From an uncultured Eubacteriales bacterium (GTDB lineage Bacteria > Bacillota > Clostridia > Christensenellales > Aristaeellaceae): a DNA stretch of 23,865 bases. The stretch is from contig URJB01000032.1 in NCBI GenBank assembly GCA_900548145.1, positions 1 through 23,865 on the forward strand, in the 5' to 3' direction. A program made the position numbers and the translations under genes. The notes beneath the pieces were generated by a model. That model searched no databases. It was not told the DNA's origin and saw only the letters and a list, made by a program, of their open reading frames with translations. Of the stretch, positions 23,262 through 23,865 are shown piece after piece (the first letter of the stretch is position 1; every line of letters begins with the position of its first letter).

Positions 23262-23679
23262 GCAGGGGGTGACCCCCCGCACCCCACTCCGCGCCCATAG
23301 GGCGCGGGGTACTCGTGGAAAAGAACATTGGCTGCGGAATTACCGCCGCTCGCAAGGGGTAGTACCCCTTGACCACGGACTGCGCGCTTTGCGCGCAGGG
23401 GCGTAGGGAGACATGCGGCTTGGCCGCGGAATCACCGCCGCTCGGCAACAGGCCTCGCGGCTCGCCGGTCTGGGTTAGCTTTCCACCACTTGGTGGATAC
23501 AAACCGCTGTCGGGCAACAGGCCCTCCGGCTCGCGCCACCGATCATCATAAATTTCCCAAACCTGTTGGTCGGTGGCCTTGCTGAATCGGCCAAACCACA
23601 TGAAAACATCCCAACCCGCGCTACTGTCGTTCCGCCCCCACCCAAGCGGCGGCGGAGCAGAGCGGCGATAGGCAGCGAA
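23262..23679. repeat. Gene-free cluster of small hairpins and short repeats
   Basis: Successive perfect or near-perfect hairpins: GGGGGT-G-ACCCCC near 23266-23278, CGCGCCC-ATA-GGGCGCG (23290-23306), AAGGGGT-AGT-ACCCCTT (23354-23370), CTGCGCGC-TTT-GCGCGCAG (23380-23398), TCCACC-ACTT-GGTGGA (23482-23497), and the longer pair GCCACCGA / TCGGTGGC (23535-23542 with 23570-23577). Two short sequences recur: GCGGAATNACCGCCGCTCG near 23334-23352 and 23426-23444, and GGCAACAGGCC near 23444-23454 and 23513-23523. No credible gene is seen. The first hairpin may end the BtuF-like transcript. It looks like a mosaic of dispersed extragenic repeats. Confidence 0.65.
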
Positions 23680-23865
23680 GGGAAAAAGCCTTGCCCTTTT
23701 TGAAAGAGGAAAAAAGTGAGCACGAGCGCGCACGATGGCATGAGTTAGCTAGCCAATTAGTCTGCGCGCGACATTGCGAACTCCCTCTTTCAAAAATGGG
23801 CAGTAAAGGGCTTTTTCCCGTAGTCGCCGTGCCGCGTGCTTTCTTTGGTACTTTCTTTCGCTTCG
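23680..23865. repeat. Extragenic hairpin repeat, right copy (3' end cut by window)
   Basis: A long imperfect inverted repeat spans 23680-23819. GGGAAAAAGCC (23680-23690) faces GGCTTTTTCCC (23809-23819), TTTTTGAAAGAGG faces CCTCTTTCAAAAA, and GCGCGCA faces TGCGCGC. It is followed by TAGTCGCCGTGCCGC and TGCTTTCTTTGGTACTTTC, the same tail as in the left copy at 114-148; the window ends inside the final dyad. Direct orientation relative to the left copy, about 23.7 kb apart. Confidence 0.8.

Noticed and set aside
23331..23540. CRISPR-like array in the repeat cluster
   Set aside because: The motifs recur only twice, with unequal spacing, and no cas genes are present.
23227..23733. Minus-strand frame of 168 codons in the repeat cluster
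   Set aside because: It spans several hairpins and repeated motifs, starts inside the palindromic element and overlaps the end of the BtuF-like gene; the translation is low in complexity. Likely a frame left open by GC-rich repeats.

Overview
The window looks like chromosomal DNA of a GC-rich, probably gut-associated member of the Clostridia. The grounds are the gene families (LplABC/YteP-YtcP-type sugar importer, membrane-anchored AraC regulator, GH42 and GH2 hydrolases, MscL, ThrE exporter pair), strong AGGAGG ribosome-binding sites with frequent GTG/TTG starts, and TTGACA/TATAAT promoters. No phage, transposase, plasmid or CRISPR genes are visible. A species name cannot be given from sequence alone.

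Layout. 1-460: extragenic hairpin repeats, then a promoter. 461-4582 (+): a secreted SH3-domain protein, a polytopic membrane protein under a near-consensus promoter, and MscL with a C-terminal zinc ribbon. 4717-5226 (+): a small single-pass membrane protein, convergent with a YdcZ-type DMT transporter (5287-5718, -). A divergent promoter region with dyads separates the latter from a secreted polysaccharide deacetylase (5928-6668, +). 6771-6844: tRNA-Trp with its own promoter and terminator.

7014-21791 is a carbohydrate-use locus. A GH42 enzyme (+) converges with a minus-strand block. In transcription order that block is: GH2 enzyme B (21791-20067), AraC/cupin regulator coupled to a split ThrE-type exporter (19988-17759), GH2 enzyme A (17657-15327), two ABC permeases (15069-13171), the sugar-binding protein (13109-11553), and a transmembrane AraC sensor (11402-9192). 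The three hydrolases lack signal peptides, so the likely scheme is: oligosaccharide capture outside the membrane, import by the two permeases powered by an ATPase encoded elsewhere, and cytoplasmic cleavage by GH42/GH2. The membrane AraC protein probably senses substrate and the soluble cupin-AraC protein probably senses an intracellular signal. The exact sugar is not readable from the sequence; beta-galactosides or related plant or host glycans are the best guess.

21957-23261 (+) is a cobalamin unit: consensus promoter, B12 riboswitch, terminator/antiterminator platform, and a BtuF-like corrinoid-binding protein without BtuCD beside it. 23262-23865 is gene-free, packed with short hairpins and repeats, and ends in a second copy of the repeat that opens the window.

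Most noteworthy: the direct hairpin repeats at both window ends; both solute-binding proteins lack a lipobox cysteine; a ThrE exporter is translationally fused to a sugar-type AraC regulator inside the sugar locus; and MscL carries a four-cysteine tail.
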